DNA from: Gammaproteobacteria bacterium
Lineage (GTDB): Bacteria; Pseudomonadota; Gammaproteobacteria; GRL18
Direction: 5' to 3'
DNA length: 64,000 bases
Assembly (NCBI GenBank): GCA_016744375.1
Contig: JADGEM010000006.1
Span: forward strand, 31,564 to 95,563
The notes beneath the pieces were generated by a model. The model ran no database searches and had not been told where the DNA came from. It saw only the letters and a program-made list of their open reading frames with translations. The translations under genes and the position numbers were made by a program. Below, piece by piece: positions 1 through 8,486 of this stretch. Position 1 is the stretch's first letter. The number at the start of each line of letters is the position of its first letter.

Positions 1-114
1 ATTTACGACTCAACCGTTGCCAATCCAAATTCAATTATGCCTCCATTCGGACGTCACAAGATTATCAGTGATAAAGAAATTGATTTGGTCACAGATTTTA
101 TTTATCAGCTTTAA
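1..114 (+). CDS. soxX: SoxX, c-type cytochrome subunit of thiosulfate-oxidising SoxXA (3' end only)
   Basis: Only the last 37 codons are in the window. The reading frame runs from the left edge to a TAA at 112-114 and contains an MPPFG motif (Met at codon 13 of the fragment), the typical site of the axial Met heme ligand in SoxX and other small c-type cytochromes. The position directly upstream of soxY, soxZ and soxA supports the assignment. SoxX pairs with SoxA in the periplasm to couple thiosulfate oxidatively to the SoxY carrier cysteine. The heme-binding CXXCH would lie upstream of the window, so the call rests on the C-terminal motif and the operon context. Confidence 0.8.
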   Translation: MYDSTVANPNSIMPPFGRHKIISDKEIDLVTDFIYQL

Positions 115-146
115 TTCTGATTAAAAACTGGAATTTGTCTTAAATA

Positions 147-665
147 ATGCCGCTGAATAAACAATTTAATAAGGATGTATGTAGAAATCTTTTTGCTAAA
201 GACAGCCGAAGGCTCTTTTTAAAAAGAACCCTGAACTCTGCAACAATAACACTTGCTGTAAGTTCTGGTCTTCTTTTACCCATACAGGCTATCGCTGCAT
301 GGAATGAAGTCGCTTTTGCTGCCACAAATCTACAAACAGCCATTAAATCTGTTTTGGGCACCGATTTATCACGAGCCAGTGACAAAATCAGTATCAAAAT
401 ACCTGATATTATCGAGAATGGAGCCATAGTACCGGTTACCGTATCCAGCACTCTAAAAGAGGTCAGCACCATTACCCTCTTCTCTGAGAAAAATACTGCA
501 CCTCTGGTTGCACAATTTGAGCTGGACAAAGACTGTATTGCTTTTATTTCAACTCGTATAAAGATGAGCCAGACATCCAATGTCATCGCCATCGTAACAG
601 CAAGAGGAAATAACTACAGTGCTCGAAAAAAAGTCAAAGTCACCATTGGTGGTTGTGGCGACTAA
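147..665 (+). CDS. soxY: SoxY, sulfur-carrier subunit of the Sox system
   Basis: This is the periplasmic carrier on which sulfur intermediates are bound during Sox-dependent thiosulfate oxidation. The 172-residue product begins with a twin-arginine signal (SRRLFLK at residues 20-26, followed by a hydrophobic stretch and Ala-rich cleavage region), as expected for SoxY, which is exported folded with SoxZ. The C-terminus carries the swinging-arm motif with the carrier cysteine at residue 170, but it ends GGCGD rather than the usual GGCGG. The gene starts 32 nt after soxX and ends 13 nt before soxZ, so it is co-transcribed with both. The ATG at 147 has only a weak ribosome-binding site, but it places the Tat motif correctly. 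Confidence 0.95.
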   Translation: MPLNKQFNKDVCRNLFAKDSRRLFLKRTLNSATITLAVSSGLLLPIQAIAAWNEVAFAATNLQTAIKSVLGTDLSRASDKISIKIPDIIENGAIVPVTVSSTLKEVSTITLFSEKNTAPLVAQFELDKDCIAFISTRIKMSQTSNVIAIVTARGNNYSARKKVKVTIGGCGD

Positions 666-678
666 CAGATGATTTGAT

Positions 679-996
679 ATGATCAGAAGCTCGATTAAAA
701 TTCGTGCCAAAATTAAGAATGGCATAACAACGGTAAAGGCTCTAATCAGCCATCCAATGGAAACTGGTTTGCGTAAAGACAGAAAAACAGGGCAGCCAAT
801 TCCAGCAAAATTTATAAGCAATGTAAAATGCGTGTCAAATGAAAAAGTACTCTTAAATTCACAATGGGGAGTTGCAGTTGCAAAAAACCCTTACGTATCA
901 TTTAAGTACACTGGCGGTAGCATAGGAGATATTATTAAAGTCTCTTGGCTCGATAATACCAACCAGTCTGACAGCATTGAAGCTAAAGTAAAATAG
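679..996 (+). CDS. soxZ: SoxZ, partner of SoxY in the sulfur-carrier complex
   Basis: SoxZ is the small immunoglobulin-like partner that forms the SoxYZ heterodimer. The 105-residue product matches the family size. It has no signal peptide, which fits co-export with the Tat-targeted SoxY. Recognisable features are the early K-I-R-A-K start, the H-P-M-E-T-G-L-R-K-D segment near residues 25-34 and the K-V-S-W-x-D strand near the C-terminus. It lies 13 nt downstream of soxY and 17 nt upstream of soxA, in the classic soxYZA order. Confidence 0.95.
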   Translation: MIRSSIKIRAKIKNGITTVKALISHPMETGLRKDRKTGQPIPAKFISNVKCVSNEKVLLNSQWGVAVAKNPYVSFKYTGGSIGDIIKVSWLDNTNQSDSIEAKVK

Positions 997-1013
997 CAAG
1001 GATAACATCCAAA

Positions 1014-1883
1014 ATGAAACCTTTAAATAATAAATCTTCTCATATAAAAAGAGTCGTATTAGCTTTAACCACAGTCGGTGCTATAGGGGGCCTATTCAGC
1101 AATGCAATGGCAACCACACCAGAAGAAGATCTGCAAAACTTCCGTGAATATTTTTATAAAAAATTTCCAGGAGTGCCTCTCAGTGAGTATGGTAATGGTG
1201 TCTACGGCATTGATCAGAAATCAAGAGAGACTTGGGAAGCTATTGAAGAATTTCCTCCCTATGAAATTGACATTGAAACAGGCGAAGAGCTTTTCAACAC
1301 ACCTTTTGCTAACGGTAACACCTATGCATCCTGTTTTAAAAATGGAGGAATTGGCATTCGTCAAAACTTCCCATTTTACAGCAAAGAGCACAAACAGGTT
1401 AAAACCCTTGAGCAAGTAATTAATGAGTGTCGTACAAAAAATGGTGAGAAACCATTAAAATGGAAAAAAGGCAAAATTGCTTCTATTTCTGCCTATATGG
1501 CCTACACCTCACGAGGCAAGGCAACTCATGTTAAAACGCCCACAACACCTGATGAAATCAAGTGGTATGAGCGTGGTCGTAAGCACTTTTATGCAAAACG
1601 CGGTCAACTGAACATGTCCTGTGCAAACTGTCACCAGGATAATGCTGGTAACTACATCCGTGCAGACATCCTGAGCCCAGGTTTAGGTCATGTCACCCAC
1701 TTCCCGGTTTATCGTGCTAAATGGGGCAACCTGGGAACAATGCACCGTCGCTATGGTGGTTGTAACAAACAGGTTCGTGCCCTACCACTCAAAGCTCAGA
1801 GTGATGAATACAAAGCACTTGAATACTTCCATACCTACATGAGTAACGGTATTGAAGTTAATGGCCCTGGCTCTAGAAAATAA
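1014..1883 (+). CDS. soxA: SoxA, diheme-family cytochrome c subunit of SoxXA with a single heme motif
   Basis: SoxA is the catalytic subunit of SoxXA, which joins thiosulfate to the SoxY cysteine in the periplasm. The 289-residue product has a Sec signal (hydrophobic residues 13-31, cleavage near AMA-TT). One CXXCH heme site is present (C203-A-N-C206-H207). The N-terminal site seen in diheme members is replaced by a lone cysteine at 107 (ASCF), and a second cysteine at 139 could form the disulfide known from monoheme SoxA. The active-site heme-ligand cysteine lies in GGCNKQVRA (C250). AAGGA is well placed before the ATG. A strong terminator follows, closing the operon. Confidence 0.95.
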   Translation: MKPLNNKSSHIKRVVLALTTVGAIGGLFSNAMATTPEEDLQNFREYFYKKFPGVPLSEYGNGVYGIDQKSRETWEAIEEFPPYEIDIETGEELFNTPFANGNTYASCFKNGGIGIRQNFPFYSKEHKQVKTLEQVINECRTKNGEKPLKWKKGKIASISAYMAYTSRGKATHVKTPTTPDEIKWYERGRKHFYAKRGQLNMSCANCHQDNAGNYIRADILSPGLGHVTHFPVYRAKWGNLGTMHRRYGGCNKQVRALPLKAQSDEYKALEYFHTYMSNGIEVNGPGSRK

Positions 1884-1903
1884 ACCAGCCGCTGTAAAGA
1901 CCT

Positions 1904-1947
1904 AAAAAAGCCCATCACCTGGAAACAGGTGATGGGCTTTTTTTATT
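1904..1947 (+). terminator. Rho-independent terminator of the sox operon
   Basis: A near-perfect stem of 18 bp (arms 1904-1921 and 1926-1943) with a GAAA tetraloop runs into a T-rich tract. It starts about 20 nt after the soxA stop codon. The A-rich left base also gives it bidirectional character. Confidence 0.92.
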
Positions 1948-1977
1948 GACCATAGGATTATTTATAATTGTCGGTTT

Positions 1978-2173
1978 TACTACCTTAGCGGTAATTGAGT
2001 TTGATTTAAAATCAAAAGACAAAGCAGAGGTAGCGTTCGAATAAGTGCTTATAAAACGACTGCAAGGTAAATCGGTACAACCAACTGGGGACGCTGCAAG
2101 TACGTCCATGTAATGCTTGCTGTCGCCATCCATGGCTCCAAACACCCCATTTGGTTGCACCGATTCACCTCAC
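1978..2173. repeat. Stem-forming intergenic repeat, copy 1
   Basis: The core is an inverted repeat with arms 2065-2090 and 2145-2170 (23 of 26 positions complementary) around a 54-nt interior. A tail on the left (about 1980-2064) contains ATTTAAAATCAAAAGACAAA. The tail, the GGGGACGCTGC boundary and the CAAACACCCC boundary all recur in copy 2, in reverse orientation. This is a repeated non-coding element rather than a gene: the reading frame through it has no start signal and its translation recurs from copy 2. Mobility is an inference. Confidence 0.75.
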
Positions 2174-2329
2174 ATTCTCTTAAGGCATTTATTCTCACTT
2201 GGAGCGTCCAAAGTCAAAAGCTAAGAAAAAGAGAATCATTGTTGTCCGCGAGTTGTATGACTACAGACCTTATAAGTTCTCTGCTTTGCTTTTGGACAAC
2301 ACCAGAGAGGGCAATTGAGGTAGAAGAGT
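2174..2329. other. Spacer between the two repeat copies, no gene seen
   Basis: About 155 bp separates the two inverted repeat copies. It holds short complementary pieces (GTTGTCC near 2241 and GGACAAC near 2294) and a CAAAGCAGAG-like string on the minus strand that resembles part of copy 1. It may be a decayed third fragment. I see no coding signal, terminator or promoter that I would defend. Confidence 0.4.
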
Positions 2330-2535
2330 GTACCTGAGACTGGTTCGTCTAACTGGGGTGTTTGAAAACAGGGACGTTTTCAACAAGCGCTACAGGGAAG
2401 TACTCGCAGCGTCCCCAGTTAGACGAACCAGTCTCGGGTGCAATCGGCAGGCTCAACCTTTGCCCGAACGCCACTTTTCTTTTGATTTTAAGCCACACTT
2501 AAATTACCGCTATGGTAGTGCGGCGTACATTCATA
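2330..2535. repeat. Stem-forming intergenic repeat, copy 2 (opposite orientation)
   Basis: This copy has an almost perfect inverted repeat: arms 2333-2358 and 2413-2438 match at 25 of 26 positions. The interior is 54 nt, the same length as in copy 1. Read on the minus strand, the tail (about 2439-2535) carries TAGCGGTAATT and a TTAAAATCAAAAGAAAA string that align with copy 1. The stem bases differ between copies while pairing is kept, which suggests selection or a mechanism that preserves the hairpin. It lies just beyond the 3' end of the SulP gene. Confidence 0.75.
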
Positions 2536-2538
2536 AGA

Positions 2539-4281
2539 TTAAGCAGATTGCTGTTGTGCCCCAGGAAAAGTCAAAGGACAGTTCGCAGAATCAAACTCAG
2601 AGGTATCTCCTAATCGCTTATAAATAGATTCTAGTGCCATATCTTCATTAGCAAATATATTTTCCTGGCCAATTTCATCAAACAAGCCAGTTTCACGCAT
2701 AACCACCAGAACCTGACGTTTTAAACCACTAAAAACAATTTGAACATTATTTTCTTTCAGACGCTCAGTCAAGTGATGAAGGACTTCTTCTCCTGAGGCA
2801 TCCAATTGATTAATTGCATCAGCAACCACCAGAATATATTCAGCATCCGGCTTTTCGCTCACGGCTTCAAGTATAGCATCTTCAAAATAAGACACGTTGG
2901 CAAAATATAACGACCCATCAAAACGAATGGCTATAATTTGGTCACTGGTCTCTAGATCATTCACTTTCACATCACGCAAAGTACCATCTTTATAACGTCC
3001 TAAAATAGCGACACGAGGTGTCATAGTACGATATAGATAAAGAAGGATTGCCAAGCCGGCACCAATTTCAATCCCTTTATCCAGGTGAGGAGCAAAGGCC
3101 AGTGTGGCAACAAAGGTTACTATAGAAGCAATTCCATCATGGCGTGAGGCGTGCCATGCATGTTTAACAGACTTAAAATTTATCAGGCCAAACACCGCTG
3201 TCATAATAACTGCCGCCAATACTGCTTTTGGTAAATGATAAAGCAATGGTGTTAAAAAGAGTAAGGTGATTAAAACGATAATACCAGTATAAACCGATGA
3301 CATACCAGTCAGAGCCCCGGCATTGATGTTAACTGCAGAGCGTGAAAAAGAACCACTGGTTGGATAGGAAGAACTCATCGCGCCAATCATATTACCCAGG
3401 CCTTGTCCCATCAGCTCCTGGCTGGGATCAATGCGCTCTTTTGTTTTAGCAGCCATTGCCTTGGCAATAGAAATAGCTTCCATAAAACCAATCAGAGAAA
3501 TAACAATCGCGCTGGAGATCAATGTCCCAAAAACATCCATATTAAAGGTAGGAATAGCAAGAGAAGGCAGACCTTCAGGGATGGTACCCACAACAGCACC
3601 GCCCATACCTTCAAAATCAATGGCCCAGCTGATAAGAATAGTACCTGCAACTGCAATCAAAACACCCGGCAACGTTGGCCATTTCTTTTTTGCAAACATA
3701 ATACCAAAAACAGAAGTCGCACCAAAGGCCAGGGTAACCAGGTGAGTATCGCCCAGATTGAGCACAACACTCCAGATATCCCCGAGGAAAAACTCACTGC
3801 TAGGCTTTTCGACACCAAAAATTTTATTGACCTGAGAAAGAGCAATAACCATAGCAGCTGCATTGGTAAAACCAACAATAACAGGATGAGATAAGAAGTT
3901 AACCACAACACCCAGCTTAAAAACACCAAGCATAAACTGGAACACTCCGACCATAAAGGCCAGCATAATGGCCAGAGAAATAAATTCTGGGGAACCAACT
4001 GGAGCCAAAGGTGTAATAGCTGATGCCGTTAGCAAGGAAACAACGGCAACCGGGCCGGTTCCCAGCTGACTGGATGAGCCCCATAGTGCCGCCACCATGA
4101 CTGGTAAGAATGCTGCATATAAACCAAAATAGGCTGGAAGACCAGCCAAAGAAGCATAGGCCATAGATTGTGGAATTAAAACCAGTGCAACGGTGATACC
4201 AGCAATAATATCAGCTTTAACGGTGTTTCCATCCATAGGAAACCACCTTAAAAAAGGCAAAAATCGTCTGATTGAACTCAT
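2539..4281 (-). CDS. SulP-family inorganic anion transporter with STAS domain
   Basis: This is an inner-membrane carrier of the SulP (SLC26-like) family, which moves sulfate, bicarbonate or related anions with cation symport or exchange. The 580-residue protein has the family signature region around residues 20-60 (I-A-G-I-T-V-A-L-V-L-I-P-Q-S-M-A-Y-A), many membrane segments to about residue 425, and a cytoplasmic STAS domain at about 450-555. Substrate cannot be decided from sequence. A sulfur oxidiser could use it for sulfate, and bicarbonate uptake for carbon fixation is equally plausible. It is monocistronic, with about 270 bp separating it from the upstream usp gene. The ATG at 4281 fits family starts. 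Confidence 0.92.
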   Translation of the reverse strand: MSSIRRFLPFLRWFPMDGNTVKADIIAGITVALVLIPQSMAYASLAGLPAYFGLYAAFLPVMVAALWGSSSQLGTGPVAVVSLLTASAITPLAPVGSPEFISLAIMLAFMVGVFQFMLGVFKLGVVVNFLSHPVIVGFTNAAAMVIALSQVNKIFGVEKPSSEFFLGDIWSVVLNLGDTHLVTLAFGATSVFGIMFAKKKWPTLPGVLIAVAGTILISWAIDFEGMGGAVVGTIPEGLPSLAIPTFNMDVFGTLISSAIVISLIGFMEAISIAKAMAAKTKERIDPSQELMGQGLGNMIGAMSSSYPTSGSFSRSAVNINAGALTGMSSVYTGIIVLITLLFLTPLLYHLPKAVLAAVIMTAVFGLINFKSVKHAWHASRHDGIASIVTFVATLAFAPHLDKGIEIGAGLAILLYLYRTMTPRVAILGRYKDGTLRDVKVNDLETSDQIIAIRFDGSLYFANVSYFEDAILEAVSEKPDAEYILVVADAINQLDASGEEVLHHLTERLKENNVQIVFSGLKRQVLVVMRETGLFDEIGQENIFANEDMALESIYKRLGDTSEFDSANCPLTFPGAQQQSA

Positions 4282-4550
4282 TATCTTTTACTTACCCAGA
4301 GAATTAAATATTAGAAGATGAATATCATTGCAAGCCAAAAGCTTATCAGACAAGCTTCATGATTCAATACATAAAGCCTGCTTTACAAAATCAGGTACAA
4401 TCGACATGAAGTGAGTCGTGGTGCACAAAAGATCGCAGCTCTGGATTAATTACAGCATAAAAACGATATCCGCGAGTATATTTGAAGCAGTATTTTATTC
4501 TATTTTTATCATAAAATCAATGACATTCAGAGTGTAAGCGGTTACTTACT

Positions 4551-5012
4551 TTATTTTTTTGTTCTTACTGCAAGCACATCACAGGGTGCATGATGCAGGA
4601 TTGCATTCGCTGTTGAACCCAGCAGTAACTCAAAACCACTGCGTCCATGAGAGCCGCAAACAATAAGGTCAGACTGCTCTTCCTCACTTAAACGCAATAT
4701 TTCCGTTTTTGGAATACCAGAAATGACATCACTCTTAACTTGGAGATTTTCTTTTTTATCCAGTTTTGCAATTAAGTCGTGCATTTTGTCTTCACTGAGT
4801 TTTATTAATTCTTCTTCATTTTTTGCCAAATCCTCAAAAGCAGGATAAAACATAGGATCATAAGCAACGCTGACCTGATAAACAAATTCAACCACATGAA
4901 TGATAAAAATATCAGTCCTGTTTTCCCCGGCAACTTCAATTGCCTTACAACAAACTTGATAAGAATCTTCAGTTAAATCCACAGCGACTAAAATTTGTTT
5001 GTAAGCATTCAT
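4551..5012 (-). CDS. Universal stress protein, UspA family
   Basis: A single 153-residue Usp domain. It begins with the typical Y-K-Q-I-L-V-A-V-D strand and ends with a nucleotide-binding-like GSHGRSG...LLGS loop (residues 120-133) followed by CDVLAVR. The second spacer of the G-2X-G-9X-G(S/T) ATP motif is one residue short here (eight), so ATP binding is probable but not certain. Usp proteins are cytoplasmic stress-response proteins of varied function. It is transcribed in the same direction as the downstream SulP gene but 269 bp away, so a shared transcript is unproven. Confidence 0.92.
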   Translation of the reverse strand: MNAYKQILVAVDLTEDSYQVCCKAIEVAGENRTDIFIIHVVEFVYQVSVAYDPMFYPAFEDLAKNEEELIKLSEDKMHDLIAKLDKKENLQVKSDVISGIPKTEILRLSEEEQSDLIVCGSHGRSGFELLLGSTANAILHHAPCDVLAVRTKK

Positions 5013-5162
5013 ATCAGTGCACCTTTGAATAAGTTCAGCTAATGGCTTATATGTTTAGTTAATGGTTTTCTATTTAGCTATTTGCTTTAAATTAATTATC
5101 TTAGAGGTATGAATTAAGTTAAAATAACTCATACAGCTACAATATAATTTTTAGGGATCTCA

Positions 5163-6308
5163 ATGCAAGTCCATTTTATTGATAATAAAGAAAGTCTGGT
5201 GGAAATTTGTCAGCAATTCGCACAAAGTAACTTTCTGGCTCTGGATACTGAATTTGTCCGTCAGACGACCTACTATCCTATTCTAGCTCTGATACAAATT
5301 TGTGATGGTGAACAAATCGCAATCATTGATCCGGTGGCAATTAAAGATCTGAGCCCTTTAATGTCTGTTTTATATAATAAAGCAATTCCAAAAATCATAC
5401 ATTCTGCCCGTCAGGATATGGAAATTTTTTATTATCTCAATCAGTCAGTACCTGAAGCACTCTTTGATACTCAGGTCAGTGCCGCATTATTAGGCTATGG
5501 CGAGCAAATTGGATATGCCACCCTGGTCAAGCAGCTGTTAAATGTTAGTTTAGATAAATCACAAACACGTACTGACTGGCTAAAACGACCGCTGACTCAA
5601 AAACAAATAGACTATGCCGCAGATGATGTCCGCTATCTGGCCAAACTCTACCCAATTCAAAAAGAAAAATTACAGGCACTTGGACGCTTGAGCTGGCTGG
5701 AAAAAGATTTTCAGTTTTTATCCAGCAGTTCAACCTATACACCCTCCCCAAAAACAATCTGGAAAAAGACTAAAGGGCTAAACCGACTCAAAAAACAGAA
5801 ACTGGCAATATTACAAAATCTTGCCGCATTTCGTGAAGAACTGGCCATCAAACAAAACCGTCCCCGACGTCGGGTCATTACTGATGAGACCTTAATCGAG
5901 TTATCAATGAATCCCCCTTCTAATAATGATGAACTCCAGGCATGTAGAGGGCTGAGTCATAAATTTCAGCAATATAATGGCACCGAAATTCTCTCTCTCA
6001 TCCACAAGGGCCTGAACACTTCTGACAAAGATTGTCCGACATTACCTACTTATGAAAAACTCTCTCAAAATGAAGAAGCTCTAGCTGATTGCCTTATGGC
6101 TATTGTTCATCTCTCTGCCCATAACAACAATATTAGCCCACGTTGCCTATGCTCTCGAAAAGACTTAGATGCATTAATTAAAGGTCGTAGAGAGCTGGCC
6201 CTGTTGTCTGGTTGGCGAAACGAGCTGATCGGCAAGCATCTGCTTAAGTTTTTATCTGGTGATGCACAGCTGAGCTATCATTCCGGGCAGCTCCTTTTTA
6301 GCCATTAA
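5163..6308 (+). CDS. rnd: Ribonuclease D
   Basis: This is a 3'-5' exoribonuclease that trims tRNA and other stable RNA precursors in the cytoplasm. The 381-residue protein has the DEDDy catalytic set: D28 and E30 in LDTEF, D85 in ARQDME, and Y151 with D155 in YAADDVRYL. An HRDC-type helical region follows at about 205-290. Length and architecture match E. coli RNase D. The next gene begins 12 nt after the stop, so rnd, the DUF3549 gene and srkA probably form an operon. Confidence 0.95.
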   Translation: MQVHFIDNKESLVEICQQFAQSNFLALDTEFVRQTTYYPILALIQICDGEQIAIIDPVAIKDLSPLMSVLYNKAIPKIIHSARQDMEIFYYLNQSVPEALFDTQVSAALLGYGEQIGYATLVKQLLNVSLDKSQTRTDWLKRPLTQKQIDYAADDVRYLAKLYPIQKEKLQALGRLSWLEKDFQFLSSSSTYTPSPKTIWKKTKGLNRLKKQKLAILQNLAAFREELAIKQNRPRRRVITDETLIELSMNPPSNNDELQACRGLSHKFQQYNGTEILSLIHKGLNTSDKDCPTLPTYEKLSQNEEALADCLMAIVHLSAHNNNISPRCLCSRKDLDALIKGRRELALLSGWRNELIGKHLLKFLSGDAQLSYHSGQLLFSH

Positions 6309-6320
6309 GTCAGCGATATT

Positions 6321-7460
6321 ATGAATGAAATAAACAGCCTCAACCATTTTTTTTCAGAAATCGATTGTCATTTCCAATGTTACAATCTGGCCCGCAAAAT
6401 TTTTCCCATCGATCAGCAGGTATTCATTGATTTTGAAAGCACTCATGCAGCCTGGAGTACCCCTTTTTTACAACATGCCTGGATTGGCCTTATCTTCTGG
6501 CAAAAACAAAGCGGAAAGAATAACCATAATGCAGAACACCATGTCTGGTTCCTGAAGCTGCCGCTTGATGAACAGGCAAAACTCAATCTTGCTGCTCGTG
6601 ATGATTTTTTAAGGCGTTTATTTGAAGCACTGGGTGATTTCTTAATCAACGCCAGAGAGCAAAAGCAATCTGGCTCAACCAAAAAGCGCCAGTCACTGGA
6701 AGGTGCCATGCAGGATAATCCTTATGGCTTTCAACCAAAGCCCGAACAACTGGCTAATTTTCATGCCATCGTTCATAAACAACTGTCACTGCCTGCATCT
6801 TCTTACTATAGAGACACTCAAGACTATCTCCTGGGTAATTCTCCACATGGAAAAAAGGATTTCAACCACTGGGATAAACTGGGATTTCAGGGCTTTGCAG
6901 ACATTGCCGCCCGCCTTAATGAGATTTGCTATGCTTCAAAATCTAAAACCAATGAACAAGTTATTAATGAAGCCATTGAGCATCTGCCCATAGAACCTTT
7001 TCAAGTCCTGAGCACCTGCCTTGAAAATCATTCTGTTTCAAAGAAAACCACTGAGATTATCTATAAAAACCTGATGGCCAATCTGAGCAAAAAAAATCAG
7101 ACACCCTATCTTGTCCAGTTATGCGTTTCATCAATACAGGCAAGTTCTCAGAGCACTGATCAAGCATTACAGATAAAACTCCTGAGCAAAATACTGAATT
7201 CAGACATCCAGTCAGATATAGAAATACTAGCAATCCTGTCAGGCCGATGTTGGCCTTTAATCTCACATCAGGAAATACTCCCGGCCTTTCTGGAAGCACT
7301 TGCTGCCAGTGATAATGAACATCCAGGTGCTTTTAAGGCAATATTATCTGACTTAATGTTTATTCCGGGTATGCGTGATACTATCTTACAGGCTTTTCGT
7401 TCACCTGAGCGCTCTCAACAGCTCGCTCATGCAATTGGTGCTTTTTTTAGTTCAATATGA
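6321..7460 (+). CDS. DUF3549 family protein of unknown function
   Basis: A 379-residue cytoplasmic protein without a signal peptide or membrane segment. It resembles the DUF3549 proteins of Vibrio and Pseudomonas in length, in the early F-F-S-E-I-D segment, in a conserved D-x-D-Y-L-L-G-like stretch near residues 170-180 and in a helical repeat-like C-terminal half. No catalytic motif is visible and no function is established for the family. It sits between rnd and srkA with gaps of 12 nt on each side, which points to co-expression with RNA processing and stress-kinase genes. Confidence 0.75.
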   Translation: MNEINSLNHFFSEIDCHFQCYNLARKIFPIDQQVFIDFESTHAAWSTPFLQHAWIGLIFWQKQSGKNNHNAEHHVWFLKLPLDEQAKLNLAARDDFLRRLFEALGDFLINAREQKQSGSTKKRQSLEGAMQDNPYGFQPKPEQLANFHAIVHKQLSLPASSYYRDTQDYLLGNSPHGKKDFNHWDKLGFQGFADIAARLNEICYASKSKTNEQVINEAIEHLPIEPFQVLSTCLENHSVSKKTTEIIYKNLMANLSKKNQTPYLVQLCVSSIQASSQSTDQALQIKLLSKILNSDIQSDIEILAILSGRCWPLISHQEILPAFLEALAASDNEHPGAFKAILSDLMFIPGMRDTILQAFRSPERSQQLAHAIGAFFSSI

Positions 7461-7472
7461 GCTTTTATATAC

Positions 7473-8486
7473 ATGACAGACAACACTGAAGAAATTCAAG
7501 ACTACTCCAGGTTAAATCCTGATGCCGTTATTAATGCAGTTGAAAGCAAAGGTTTTTTTTCAGATGCCCGAGTGCTTGCTTTAAACAGCTATGAAAACAG
7601 AGTTTATCAAATTGGCATTGAAGATGAAGATCCCATTATTGCCAAATTTTATCGCCCGGGACGCTGGACTGAGGAGCAAATACTGGAAGAACATACTTTT
7701 TCACAAGAACTGCATGAACTGGAAATACCCGCAATTCCCCCAATTTACCTGGAAGATTCATCAACGACTGAGCGACAAAGTTTGTTTGTTTATGAAGGCT
7801 ATCGCTTTGCACTCTATAAGCGCAGAGGTGGACGCGCACCAGAACTGACCGATCTGGATCAACTATACTGGCTGGGCAAATTAATGGGACGCATTCACGC
7901 CATTGGTCAAACAAAAAAGTTCCAATACCGCCCAACTCTTTCAATAAAGTCTTTTATTACCCATCCCTATGACTATATTTTAGAGCACAAATTTATGCCA
8001 TCCCTTTTTATAGAGTCTTATAAAGCCATTGTTGCTGATATTCTGCAGCATGTTGAGTCCAACTATCAAAAATTCCCGCCTAATTTAATCCGTCTGCATG
8101 GTGATTGCCATCCTGGCAATATTTTATGGACAGATAACGGGCCGCATTTTGTGGATTTTGATGACAGCCGAAATGGCCCGGCTATTCAGGACCTCTGGAT
8201 GTTGCTGTCTGGTGAGCGTAGTGATCAGGAAAAGCAATTACGTGAGATAATAGACGGCTATGAAGAGTTTTGTGATTTTGACAGAACAGAACTCAATCTT
8301 ATCGAATCATTAAGAAGCATGCGTATCATTCATTATGCTGGCTGGTTAGCAAAACGGTGGACTGATCCGGCATTTCCCAGAGCATTCCCCTGGTTTAATA
8401 CGGAACAATTCTGGGGAGAGCATATATTGCAGTTAAAAGAGCAACTCGCTATTCTTCAGGAGCCGCCTTTGCAAATCTATCCTTAA
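7473..8486 (+). CDS. srkA: Stress response kinase A (YihE-type Ser/Thr kinase)
   Basis: This 337-residue kinase has the choline-kinase/APH-like fold. The catalytic loop is HGDCHPGNI (H209, D211, N216), and the metal-binding segment is FVDFDDSRNGP (D228), followed by Q-D-L-W-M-L-L. This pattern is diagnostic of SrkA/YihE, a kinase that protects E. coli from stress-induced death in the Cpx context. In E. coli srkA is linked to dsbA; here a different DsbA-like gene lies about 3.6 kb downstream. The TAA stop overlaps the left arm of a 20-bp inverted repeat. Confidence 0.93.
   Translation: MTDNTEEIQDYSRLNPDAVINAVESKGFFSDARVLALNSYENRVYQIGIEDEDPIIAKFYRPGRWTEEQILEEHTFSQELHELEIPAIPPIYLEDSSTTERQSLFVYEGYRFALYKRRGGRAPELTDLDQLYWLGKLMGRIHAIGQTKKFQYRPTLSIKSFITHPYDYILEHKFMPSLFIESYKAIVADILQHVESNYQKFPPNLIRLHGDCHPGNILWTDNGPHFVDFDDSRNGPAIQDLWMLLSGERSDQEKQLREIIDGYEEFCDFDRTELNLIESLRSMRIIHYAGWLAKRWTDPAFPRAFPWFNTEQFWGEHILQLKEQLAILQEPPLQIYP

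Noticed and set aside
1915..2160. Open frame on the minus strand through the repeat after sox
   Set aside because: Its translation lies in the repeat and resembles the translation of copy 2. It has no start signal or recognisable domain, so it is a repeat artefact.
2328..2627. Open frame of 99 codons through repeat copy 2
   Set aside because: It spans the palindrome and runs into the antisense of the SulP gene. It is not a real gene.
3403..3894. 163-codon frame antisense to the SulP gene
   Set aside because: It lies wholly inside a well-supported gene and shows the low-complexity composition of an antisense shadow.
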